From assembly GCA_001839685.1 (NCBI GenBank), contig MLAK01000556.1, positions 1-64,000 on the forward strand: a DNA stretch of 64,000 nucleotides. Reading direction: 5' to 3'. Made by a program: the position numbers and the translations under genes. Below are positions 55,552-64,000 of the stretch, one piece after another. The notes beneath the pieces were generated by a model. The model saw nothing but the letters and a program-made list of their open reading frames with translations. It ran no database searches and was not told where the DNA came from. The stretch is from Tritrichomonas foetus (taxonomy: Eukaryota; Parabasalia; Tritrichomonadida; Tritrichomonadidae). How positions within the stretch are numbered: position 1 is the stretch's first letter; every line of letters begins with the position of its first letter.

Positions 55552-58500
55552 ATGACAGAGCGATTTTTGCGTGCTCGCTCTCGCCTTTCTAAAAACGAAC
55601 AAGTTCTACAAGAGTCTCGCCTAAGAAGTCGAAAATTAGGGCAGACCCTTCCCGAAGAAAAAGTGAAAGTTCCACAAATTGGCGAATGGGAGCTCAAACA
55701 AAACTCCCCAAAGACTCGAACCTTACTCGATCAAAGCAAAAAAATAGTTGCACCAAACAGAGCGCAAAGCCAATTTAAAGGACGACAAGTTCAGCCATTT
55801 CCGCAAGATATTAAATTATCTGAAGAACAGAAACAAAGAATTCAAAATCCTGAACAAGAATTGATACAACCAGAAAATGCTAAACCTGTTAATGAAGCTC
55901 CTCTTCGATTTATTTCACCAATGAAACAAATGAGAAAAACATCACCTCCAAAACATTCAAATGCAAAATTTCCAATTTCAACAACAAAATTAGACAATAT
56001 ATTGGCAACAAAATATAGACCAGCTAAACCTCTTCCTCCATTAAAAGATCCAAAAATTGCAGATGATTCAATTCCATTTCTGCCACTTGAACTTTTTGAT
56101 GATACAACATATGAAGAATTTTCTTTAGAATATTTACTCGAACACCCTAAGGCATGGTCAAAGTATAATGACATGGAAAACCAAGAAAATGAATGGCGTG
56201 AATGTAATGTTGTTGGTTATGATCCAAAAACTTTTTATTTCACAATTGAATGGAAAAATTCGAAAAAAAGAAAGAAAGTTGCGAGATTTAATTTAAGATT
56301 TGATGTAGAAAATATTGATAAATTTAATGAAAGAATTGAAGCAGCTAAAAGAGCATCACTTCGTTATGAAATGCAGTTTAGATTCAATGCAAGAGTTGAA
56401 TCAATGCCGATCGATGATTTACCTGAATTGTCACCTCAAAATTTACAAAAAATAGTTATAATGATGAATATACCAAGGGACATCAGATATGAAGGTCTTG
56501 TTAATGATTTAATTGATGAAATTTGTGATAAATTTAAAGAAATGAATAATAAATTTCAATTTGAATTTGATCTTGAACATAATCAACTAATTCCTAATCG
56601 AGAAGACTTTCTTCCTTTAATACAAACTGAAAAAAGAACTGTGAATTATGGATTAGTAGACAATATTTCGACACATTATTTTCAATCTTTATCTCAATTA
56701 GCAAATAAACATCTGAAAGCTAATCCTCATGTTTTAGAAGGTCTTCAAACAATTTGGTCGATTTTTATGAATTCAGAAAATTTACGATTTTTAGATGGAA
56801 AATTCGAAGATATTTTAGAATTAAACGATTTTATTAAAAAGCAAACAGATGTATTAGAAGCAACTACTAAAAAGTTCAAAGGATCTATCCAAGAAACACT
56901 TGAAAATGCAATTCAATCTGCTGTTCATGATGATTCAATTGGAACTGATCAAGAAGATAAAATGAAATTGAAAAAATTAGTGATTTTAACAACAAGAATG
57001 TTGCATACAATTCTTTTAAATATCGTTGAAAATACATTAGAATCATATTTATCACTTTTTCGGATTTATTTATCTGATAATGTAAATAAACCACAATTTA
57101 CAATTTATTTAAGTTTTGGTGATTCGATTAATTTATCCCCAACAGTTGAACATTTCAAAGAATCAATACTATCAATGCTGGACATGCTTGAATCCAAAGT
57201 TAATAATCTACCCGTAATTGACATTACTTTATACGATGTAAATGTTGGTGTCGTATCTTTCCATGATTGTCAACAGATAATTCGCAAAGCTAAAATTGAT
57301 TTAAGTGAAATACTTGATCAATTAATCCTTAAACTCACAGAATTTATCAAGAAATATAGCCATCTTGAATCATGTTTATCACTTAAAAGTGATACTTTTA
57401 CACAAGAATTTGATCCCCGAGGAAAAAGAACTTTGGATGAATATCGACAACAATTGAAAGATTTCGGTTCTGTTCTTGATATTGTACAAAATGATATGAG
57501 ACCGCATTATATTGTTTCTATTTTTTATGTTGATTGTGTTGACTTTAAAGAAAAAGGATTGCAACACGCACGCGAGCTTGTTTCTGCTTTATTAAATCAA
57601 ATGAAAAGCTTCGCTGTTTCAGATTTACACGATCTTTTTAATGATTTCAATAATATTAATGAAAGAATTAAAGTTGCAACTCAAACGCCAGAAGAATTAG
57701 CATCTCTTAAGCAATTCATGAATGACGTTGTTGCGAAAACTAAGCAAAGAGAAGCAAAGATGAAAAGTGCAATGGAAAGATTTACTTTTCTGGAAGAATT
57801 TAAATTCGAAATTTCTAATGAAGAATGTCAAGAAAAATATCAAATATTGCAGATGCCACATAAACTCAAATTAATGGTTGAAGAAACCAATAGGACAATG
57901 CAAGTCGAGAAAATCAAGATGATTTGTGAATTAAGGCAAAATCAAAGGCAATTAGAAAGCGATTCTTTAGCAGTTACAGAAATGCTTCCATCATTTGTTT
58001 CAAAGTATCAAGATTTAGAAATGACTGTAGATGCTGTTGATGAAATTAATGAGATTCAAGTTAAACTTCAAAAACTAAGATCAGCACAAGAAAAATATAT
58101 TTCTCACGAAAAATTATTTGAATTTGAACCAACACCGTGCAAAATTTTACATAAATTAGTTGATGAATTTAATCCACTTCATATTTTATGGAATTTAGCA
58201 GGAGAGTGGTTGTCAATGAATACAACATGGTTGGATACTCCATTCCCACAAGTTCGAGCAGATGCAATGAATGCATTTTTAATCCAGGCAACTAAGAAAA
58301 TTAATAAACTGAAAAAAGATTTAACACCACATAAAGGTTTAATTGAAAAAGTATTAAACCCACTTATTGAACAAATTGAAAAATTCAAGCAGCAAATTCC
58401 ACTTGTTGCCAAATTAAGACATCCTGGAATCAAAACCAAACATTGGGAGAAAATATCAGAAATTGTTGGCTTTCATGTTGCTTCATCAATGGATCTGACA

Positions 58501-58845
58501 CTTCAAGACTTCTTGGCTTTGAATTTAGGAAGATGGAATGATGAGATTTCCGAAATTGCGAATAAAGCTGCAAATGAATATAATATTGAATCTTCACTTG
58601 ATCAAATGGATAATGAACTTCAAACACAACAATTCAATACTAAAGAATTCAGAGATACTCAGCAGTACATTTTAGTAGAAGTTGATGAAATAATTTCATT
58701 AATTGATGACCAACTTGTTACAACGCAAACGCTTCTCACTTCTCCATTTATCGCACCAAATAAGAAAAGAGCTCTTGAAAGACTTTCATTCCTTCGATTT
58801 TGTCACGAAACACTGGATCAATGGGTAGAATGTCAACGTGGATGA
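55552..58845 (+). CDS. Axonemal inner-arm dynein heavy chain, tail segment up to in-frame TGA
   Basis: These are the first 1097 codons of a dynein heavy chain: a Pro/Lys-rich N-terminus, then the helical tail and linker. The frame stops at TGA (58843-58845), and exactly in frame afterwards the homology resumes with IYLHPIF. In dyneins the position of the TGA is the Trp of the conserved W-[LI]-Y-L-x-P-I-F linker motif, so the TGA stands where TGG is expected. If the TGA is real and unsuppressed, the product is a tail fragment with no motor. If it is a base error or is read through, this and the following entry are one protein. The start is the first ATG (55552), 67 nt after a CTTTTTC box. The short distance to AAA1 (P-loop at codon 1438) fits the single-headed inner-arm class (DNAH3/7/12-like). 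Confidence 0.9.
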   Translation: MTERFLRARSRLSKNEQVLQESRLRSRKLGQTLPEEKVKVPQIGEWELKQNSPKTRTLLDQSKKIVAPNRAQSQFKGRQVQPFPQDIKLSEEQKQRIQNPEQELIQPENAKPVNEAPLRFISPMKQMRKTSPPKHSNAKFPISTTKLDNILATKYRPAKPLPPLKDPKIADDSIPFLPLELFDDTTYEEFSLEYLLEHPKAWSKYNDMENQENEWRECNVVGYDPKTFYFTIEWKNSKKRKKVARFNLRFDVENIDKFNERIEAAKRASLRYEMQFRFNARVESMPIDDLPELSPQNLQKIVIMMNIPRDIRYEGLVNDLIDEICDKFKEMNNKFQFEFDLEHNQLIPNREDFLPLIQTEKRTVNYGLVDNISTHYFQSLSQLANKHLKANPHVLEGLQTIWSIFMNSENLRFLDGKFEDILELNDFIKKQTDVLEATTKKFKGSIQETLENAIQSAVHDDSIGTDQEDKMKLKKLVILTTRMLHTILLNIVENTLESYLSLFRIYLSDNVNKPQFTIYLSFGDSINLSPTVEHFKESILSMLDMLESKVNNLPVIDITLYDVNVGVVSFHDCQQIIRKAKIDLSEILDQLILKLTEFIKKYSHLESCLSLKSDTFTQEFDPRGKRTLDEYRQQLKDFGSVLDIVQNDMRPHYIVSIFYVDCVDFKEKGLQHARELVSALLNQMKSFAVSDLHDLFNDFNNINERIKVATQTPEELASLKQFMNDVVAKTKQREAKMKSAMERFTFLEEFKFEISNEECQEKYQILQMPHKLKLMVEETNRTMQVEKIKMICELRQNQRQLESDSLAVTEMLPSFVSKYQDLEMTVDAVDEINEIQVKLQKLRSAQEKYISHEKLFEFEPTPCKILHKLVDEFNPLHILWNLAGEWLSMNTTWLDTPFPQVRADAMNAFLIQATKKINKLKKDLTPHKGLIEKVLNPLIEQIEKFKQQIPLVAKLRHPGIKTKHWEKISEIVGFHVASSMDLTLQDFLALNLGRWNDEISEIANKAANEYNIESSLDQMDNELQTQQFNTKEFRDTQQYILVEVDEIISLIDDQLVTTQTLLTSPFIAPNKKRALERLSFLRFCHETLDQWVECQRG

Positions 58846-61800
58846 ATTTACTTGCATCCAATTTTCACAGGTACATCAATCCAACAAAAATTACATAGAG
58901 AGGCTAGAGATTGGCATACAGTTGATAAAACTTGGGCTTCAATTATGAACTTAACACATAACCATCCAGATTTCACCAATGTAATGCATAGAGATAATCT
59001 TTTACGAGACCTTAAGAAGTCAAATGAATTACTTGAATCGATTACACAAGGGTTGAATGCTTATTTGGAATCCAAACGCCACGGATTTCCTCGTTTCTTT
59101 TTCTTATCTAATGATGAACTTATTGCGATTTTATCACATTCCAAAGATTTCGATCAAATTCAGAAATCTATGAATAAATTGTTCGAATATGTTCAATCAA
59201 TTAATGTTGAAGATGGATCCTTGATTACTGCAATGAATGATGATGGGCTTGAATCTGTTCGATTCGAAAATCCTGTTGATGGTGATACTCATGAAATTGA
59301 AGATTGGCTTAATGCTTTTGAAGAAGAAATGAAAAATACACTGAAAGAACAAATTAAAATTTCGCTCCAAGACTATCCAAAGAAAAAGAAGGACGAATGG
59401 ATTGGTGATTATCCTGCACAAGTTGTTTTAATAGCTAATCAAATTTTATGGACACAACAAGTTACACAAAGTCTTAAAACTAAATCCCTTCGCCAAGTTA
59501 CACTTTTACAGCAAAAATTTATTGAAGGATTAAATTTATTAACGTCTATGGTAAGACAACAACTTTCACATACACTTCGTCAAGTTATTTCATGCTTACT
59601 AATTAATGAAGTTCATAACCGTGATATTATTTCTTCACTAATTAAACAAGAAGTTACTGATCCAGACTCATTTAAATGGCAAGTCCAACTTCGTTATTAT
59701 TGGGAAGATGAAACTGTTATTGTGAAAAGTATAAATAATGTTTTTGAATATAGTTATGAATATGCTGGAAATTCAGCAAGACTTGTTATCACACCTCTTA
59801 CAGATATATGTTATCAAACACTACTAAGTTCATTTAAACAAAATTTGAGTGGTGCTCCAAGTGGTCCTGCTGGAACAGGAAAAACTGAAACTGTTAGAGA
59901 TTGTGCAAAAGCATTAGGTAGGCCATGTGTTGTTTATAATTGTTCAGAAGAAGTTACTCCAGAACAAATGTCACAATTTTTTGCTGGATTGTCCAGTTCT
60001 GGTTCATGGAGTTGTTTCGATGAGTTCAATCGAATAAACATTGAAGTTTTATCCGTCATAGCACAACAAGTTAGAACTATTCAAAATGCCATTGCAGCAA
60101 GCGTTGAAACATTTGTTCTTGATGAGCGAACATTGAAATTAAATAAGAATGCTGCAATTTGTATTACAATGAATCCTGGATATGCTGGAAGAACTGAACT
60201 TCCTGATAACCTTAAAGCATTGTTTAGACCTTGTGCAATGATGGTTCCTGATTTTGTATTCATTTCAGAAATTCTCTTGTTTTCTGGTGGGTTTACTAAT
60301 GCATCATCACTTTCTGTTAAATTAGTAGCGCTTTTTGATTTATGTCGAACTCAATTATCTAAAGCTCACCACTATGATTGGGGAATGAGAGCTATGAAAT
60401 CTATTCTAACAACAGCTGCTAAAGCTAAAAGAAATGATTTGGATAAAGATGAATCTTTACTTTTGGTTAATTCTATTCGTGATTGTACAAGACCTCGTTT
60501 AGTCTCTGCTGATATTATTTTAGTAGATAATATCATTCATGATGTTTTCCCTGATGTTCAATCCGAAAAGATTCTTCCTGAGAGTGTTCAAAAATATTTA
60601 ATTAAAGCATTTGAATCATTAAATTGTCAACCATTACCAACTTATCTAAGAAAGAGTTATGAGCTATATGAAACTACAATGCTTAGGCATGGATTAATGC
60701 TAGTCGGTGGTCCAATGGGTGGTAAAACTGTTTCATGGAAAGCATTAACAATGGCAATGTGTGAAATGGCAAAAGATAACGCAAATACAATGGCTATTCA
60801 TGTTGATACATTAAATCCTAAATCAATTTCTATTCCAGAACTATATGGTCTTTTCGATCCAGTTACTTCTGGTTGGAGTGATGGTGTTTTATCATCCAAA
60901 ATTAGAGATTGTTCAATGTCAGATCCAACCGAATATAAATGGATTATTGTTGATGGACCTGTGGATTCCTTATGGATTGAAACAATGAATTCATTACTTG
61001 ATGATAATAAAGTTTTATGCTTATCGAATAATGAGCGTATCGCTTTAGGAAATCATGTTAAAATGGTATTTGAAGTTGATGATTTAAGTCAAGCATCACC
61101 TGCAACAGTATCACGTTGTGGGATGGTTTACTTCGATCCATCCACACTTCCATATAATGTAATAGTTGAATCATATTTAAACTCAGTAGAAAATGAGAAA
61201 CTTAGAGAATTCTTAAAAGATAAATTAGAGACATTTGTACCCAAACTTATAGACTTTGTTGAAAATAAAGGAAAAGTCATAATTGGTCATAACCCTCTAT
61301 TTATGCTTCGAAACATGTTTAAATTATTAACATGCTTTAATGATATACTTAGAGAACCAATTATTCAAGAATCACCTGATGGTGAAGAAGTCAAAGAAAT
61401 TGATCCACTTAACGATACTATTTATTTCTCATTATTTAGAAATCATGAACATCAAACTATTGATTACATTAAAGAAAACTTTTCATTGTTTGAACAACTC
61501 ATAGTTTTCTGTTCAATCTGGTCATTTGGTGCAAACTTGAATGACGACTCCCGAATTAAATTTTCTGACTTTATTAAAGCTGAATGTAGCTCTATTCCAA
61601 CGGAAAAAATTGTATATGAATATTTTTATAACTTATCGACACAGAAATGGGAAGAATGGTGTGACGGGAAAACCGGATGTAAGATCACTGAAGGTAAGCC
61701 ACTTGAAAGTCAACTTGTTCCAACAAATGAAACAGCTCCAATTCTTTTCTTATCACGACTTTTGGTCAATCATGAAGTTCATATGCTTTTATCAGGTGCA

Positions 61801-64000
61801 GAAACATGTAAAACATTGGCAGTTAAAACTCTTACAACAGATATTCTTGAACAAAAATTCGATTGTAGAAATTTACCATTTGCTAATTGCTCCACTTCAA
61901 TAAATGTTCTTAAAGTTCTTCGTAGCTTCATGCAAAAGCGTCATGGTTGTTATGGTCCCCTTGATAATCAAAAACTAGTGATATTTCTTGATAATATAAA
62001 CTCCGTGCGACCTGAGATTTACGGTGCCCAACCTCCTTTAGAATTAATTCGACAATTCTTTGATTATGGTGGATGGTATGATACTTCAAAAGTTGAATTT
62101 CAGCATGTTGTTGAAACCACAATCTTAGCTGCTATGGGAGAACCTGGTGGTGGGCTTTATTCACTTAGTGAAAGATTATTACGACACTTTTTTTATATAA
62201 CAATTCCTAAATATTCACCTGAATCAATGGAAATGATAGTGAATAACCTATTGAAGAATCATTTAGAAAACTATTCATCTGATATTCAATCAATTTCACC
62301 CAAAATTGCAAAAGCATCAATTGAAATCTATGAAAAATGCGTACAGAACTTACTTCCAACTCCTGGTAAATCACATTACATCTTTTCTTTGAGAAATTTA
62401 GTTAGGGTGCTCAAGGGTATGATGATGTGTCCCTCAAATGAAATGAAAACAGCCGAAGACTTCACAAATTTATGGGCCCATGAAGTAATGCGAGAATTTT
62501 ATGACAGATTTAATTCATTGGAAGATAGATCATGGTTTTTGAATGTTTTGAATACTTCTATGAAATCTACGCTTTCCAAAAATTATCAAGAATGTATTTT
62601 CACAGATTACATTGAAAACTCTTCGTCATATCATCAAACAAAACTATCAATAGATGAAATATTAAGTCATTGTCGAGAAGTTCTTCAAGATCATAATCAT
62701 GATACAACAAAACCATTGGATATTGTCTTGTTTAAAGAAGCAGTTGGTCATATAACTGCATTAACACGAGCTTTATCAATGGAACGTGGTCATGGAATGT
62801 TAGTAGGTGTTAAATCTAGTGGTAGAAAAAGTTTAGCTAGATTAGCTTTGCATATGGCATCAATGGAAGTATTTGAAGTCCAAATAACGCGCACATATGG
62901 ATTCAATGAATGGCGTGATGACATGAAAAATTTGATGAAACAATGTGGTTCAAGTGATTTACCAACTGGCTTCATAATTTCTGATGCTCAAATAATCGGA
63001 AGCTTCCAACTGGAAGATATTTCCAATTTATTAATTAATGGAGAAATTCCCAATCTTTTTGAAAGAGATGAGATGGAACAAATTAAAGCAGATATTGTCC
63101 AAGCTGAGCTTTTAACTGATGAAGATCCTTGGAAATTGTTCAAAGAACGTATTCATTCACATTTGCATTTGATACTGGTCTTTTCACCTTTTGGAACGGT
63201 TTTCAAAGAATCGATTTTGTCATATCCTGCCCTTAGGACCGAAACAACAATAGACTGGTACATGCCTTGGTCAAGTGATGCACTAGAGAGTGTTGCATCA
63301 GCATCATTAGAAAAAGTTAATCTTGGTGAAGATAGACTTCTCAAGGCAGTTGTTAGTGTATGTGTTAAAATTCACAAAAGTGTTGAAAAAATGGCATCTT
63401 TATTCCTTAAAGAACAAAAACGATTTACTGCATGTACTCCTTCACGTTATTTTGAATTAATATCTACTTTTATTAGTAAATTGTCGGAGAAAAGAAAGAC
63501 AACAACTGAAGATGTTAAGAAATATTTGAATGGTGTAGATAAAATCAAAGCCACAAGAAAACAAATTGAAGAACTCAGTAGGCAATTAGATCATGATATG
63601 CCAATTCTTCAACAGAAGAGAAAACAAGTAGAAGAAATGCTACTTGACCTACAAGTGAAGAAAGGTGAAGTGGAAGATACACAAAAGCAAGTCAAAGAAC
63701 AAAGTCAACTTGCAGAAGTTGAAGCTGCAGCAGCAAAGAAAACCAATAGAATTGCACAAAAGAAATTACAAGCTGCACAACCTATCCTTCAAGCAGCGCA
63801 AGATGCAGTTGATTCAATGGATAGAGATTCATTGGTTAACATTAAAACACTAAAGAAAGTCCACCCTGCGCTTCGTGAAACATTTGATGCAATTTGTATT
63901 ATTTTTGGAAGAAATCCAAGAAAAGTTGACAGTGGCGTACCAGGTGTAAAAGAAGATGATTATTGGCCTGAAACTTTATCATTGTTGAATGATTCACAAT
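58846..64000 (+). CDS. Dynein heavy chain continuation: linker to stalk, cut by window end
   Basis: The same reading frame continues after the TGA to the window edge without a further stop that I could find. Codon numbers count from 55552. AAA1 has Walker A GPAGTGKT (about 1438) and CFDEFNRI with EVLSVIAQQ, typical of inner-arm axonemal chains. AAA2 has GGPMGGKT (about 1719). AAA3 has a degenerate SGAETCKT (about 2081). AAA4 has GVKSSGRKS (about 2419), the usual axonemal form. A coiled-coil stalk begins near 2640 and the sequence ends just past GRNPRKVDSG. AAA5, AAA6, the rest of the stalk and microtubule-binding region, and the C-terminus lie beyond the window. The chain would drive flagellar beating. 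The first in-frame ATG after the TGA is 58945, but a protein starting there would lack the tail. Confidence 0.9.
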   Translation, partial: MYLHPIFTGTSIQQKLHREARDWHTVDKTWASIMNLTHNHPDFTNVMHRDNLLRDLKKSNELLESITQGLNAYLESKRHGFPRFFFLSNDELIAILSHSKDFDQIQKSMNKLFEYVQSINVEDGSLITAMNDDGLESVRFENPVDGDTHEIEDWLNAFEEEMKNTLKEQIKISLQDYPKKKKDEWIGDYPAQVVLIANQILWTQQVTQSLKTKSLRQVTLLQQKFIEGLNLLTSMVRQQLSHTLRQVISCLLINEVHNRDIISSLIKQEVTDPDSFKWQVQLRYYWEDETVIVKSINNVFEYSYEYAGNSARLVITPLTDICYQTLLSSFKQNLSGAPSGPAGTGKTETVRDCAKALGRPCVVYNCSEEVTPEQMSQFFAGLSSSGSWSCFDEFNRINIEVLSVIAQQVRTIQNAIAASVETFVLDERTLKLNKNAAICITMNPGYAGRTELPDNLKALFRPCAMMVPDFVFISEILLFSGGFTNASSLSVKLVALFDLCRTQLSKAHHYDWGMRAMKSILTTAAKAKRNDLDKDESLLLVNSIRDCTRPRLVSADIILVDNIIHDVFPDVQSEKILPESVQKYLIKAFESLNCQPLPTYLRKSYELYETTMLRHGLMLVGGPMGGKTVSWKALTMAMCEMAKDNANTMAIHVDTLNPKSISIPELYGLFDPVTSGWSDGVLSSKIRDCSMSDPTEYKWIIVDGPVDSLWIETMNSLLDDNKVLCLSNNERIALGNHVKMVFEVDDLSQASPATVSRCGMVYFDPSTLPYNVIVESYLNSVENEKLREFLKDKLETFVPKLIDFVENKGKVIIGHNPLFMLRNMFKLLTCFNDILREPIIQESPDGEEVKEIDPLNDTIYFSLFRNHEHQTIDYIKENFSLFEQLIVFCSIWSFGANLNDDSRIKFSDFIKAECSSIPTEKIVYEYFYNLSTQKWEEWCDGKTGCKITEGKPLESQLVPTNETAPILFLSRLLVNHEVHMLLSGAETCKTLAVKTLTTDILEQKFDCRNLPFANCSTSINVLKVLRSFMQKRHGCYGPLDNQKLVIFLDNINSVRPEIYGAQPPLELIRQFFDYGGWYDTSKVEFQHVVETTILAAMGEPGGGLYSLSERLLRHFFYITIPKYSPESMEMIVNNLLKNHLENYSSDIQSISPKIAKASIEIYEKCVQNLLPTPGKSHYIFSLRNLVRVLKGMMMCPSNEMKTAEDFTNLWAHEVMREFYDRFNSLEDRSWFLNVLNTSMKSTLSKNYQECIFTDYIENSSSYHQTKLSIDEILSHCREVLQDHNHDTTKPLDIVLFKEAVGHITALTRALSMERGHGMLVGVKSSGRKSLARLALHMASMEVFEVQITRTYGFNEWRDDMKNLMKQCGSSDLPTGFIISDAQIIGSFQLEDISNLLINGEIPNLFERDEMEQIKADIVQAELLTDEDPWKLFKERIHSHLHLILVFSPFGTVFKESILSYPALRTETTIDWYMPWSSDALESVASASLEKVNLGEDRLLKAVVSVCVKIHKSVEKMASLFLKEQKRFTACTPSRYFELISTFISKLSEKRKTTTEDVKKYLNGVDKIKATRKQIEELSRQLDHDMPILQQKRKQVEEMLLDLQVKKGEVEDTQKQVKEQSQLAEVEAAAAKKTNRIAQKKLQAAQPILQAAQDAVDSMDRDSLVNIKTLKKVHPALRETFDAICIIFGRNPRKVDSGVPGVKEDDYWPETLSLLNDSQ

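Noticed and set aside
58836..58875. A short intron removing the dynein TGA (GT at 58838 to CACAG at 58870)
   Set aside because: The 5' end does not look like a trichomonad GTATGT site, and splicing would delete the conserved YLHPIF linker motif.
1..64000. CRISPR arrays, transposons, integrated viruses or bacterial-type operons
   Set aside because: No direct-repeat/spacer array, transposase, integrase or capsid-like frame was seen, and gene content is uniformly eukaryotic.

Overview
The window looks like nuclear DNA of a flagellated parabasalid protist, most probably a Tritrichomonas/Trichomonas relative (genus is inference). The DNA is AT-rich, all genes are uninterrupted (several exceed 6 kb with no intron), spacers are short, and there is an axonemal dynein heavy chain. 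Both ribosomal-protein genes carry, a few bases before the ATG, two boxes that match the core promoter elements I recall for Trichomonas vaginalis (M3-like [AG]CGGTT[TA] and M5-like CCTTTY). TGA is a real stop here: the TOR gene ends on its FATC tail with TGA.

Layout, left to right. 1-483: gene-free, with a candidate structured RNA (93-316). 484-918 (-): ribosomal protein uS12/RPS23. 1335-9308 (-): ATM/Tel1-type PIKK kinase. 9707-20818 (+): giant Ser-rich protein of 3703 residues with C2-like domains near residue 600 and at the C-terminus and 16 copies of an apparently undescribed ~30-residue motif. 21959-29359 (-): PH-BEACH-WD40 protein with a C-terminal Cys-rich finger. 29751-32603 (-): long coiled-coil protein. 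33017-33790 (+): RS-rich, MDM1-motif-like protein. 34069-40707 (+): TOR kinase with a divergent FRB. 41122-42471 (-): two small proteins, one resembling microtubule inner proteins. 42744-43298 (+): LisH protein of the CEP20/FOP type. 43381-43935: ATTCATTAATC-type satellite interrupted by a 419-N assembly gap. 44091-44939 (-): triple ubiquitin-like protein. 45701-46681 (+): WD40 protein. 47237-51583 (-): P-loop ATPase with an EYEYEY repeat tract. 52007-52267 (+): mini RING protein. 52712-53029 (+): ribosomal protein eL33/RPL35A. 53544-54926 (-): secreted/ER thioredoxin-fold PDI-like protein. 55552-64000 (+, cut by the window end): single-headed-type inner-arm dynein heavy chain interrupted by one in-frame TGA at 58843.

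Functional themes are growth and damage signalling (TOR, ATM), translation (uS12, eL33), membrane traffic (BEACH), ubiquitin-type signalling (triple UBL, RING) and the flagellar or centriolar cytoskeleton (dynein, CEP20-like, MDM1-like, possible microtubule inner protein). There is no operon structure: each gene appears to have its own promoter. A 7-mer GAAAAAG/CTTTTTC lies within about 120 nt upstream of nine of the seventeen genes and is clustered in one divergent promoter region.

The least explained items are the structured RNA at the left edge, the spacing-conserved ribosomal-protein promoter module, the repeat motifs of the giant Ser-rich protein, the EYEYEY/P-loop protein, and the lone TGA that replaces a conserved Trp codon in dynein.
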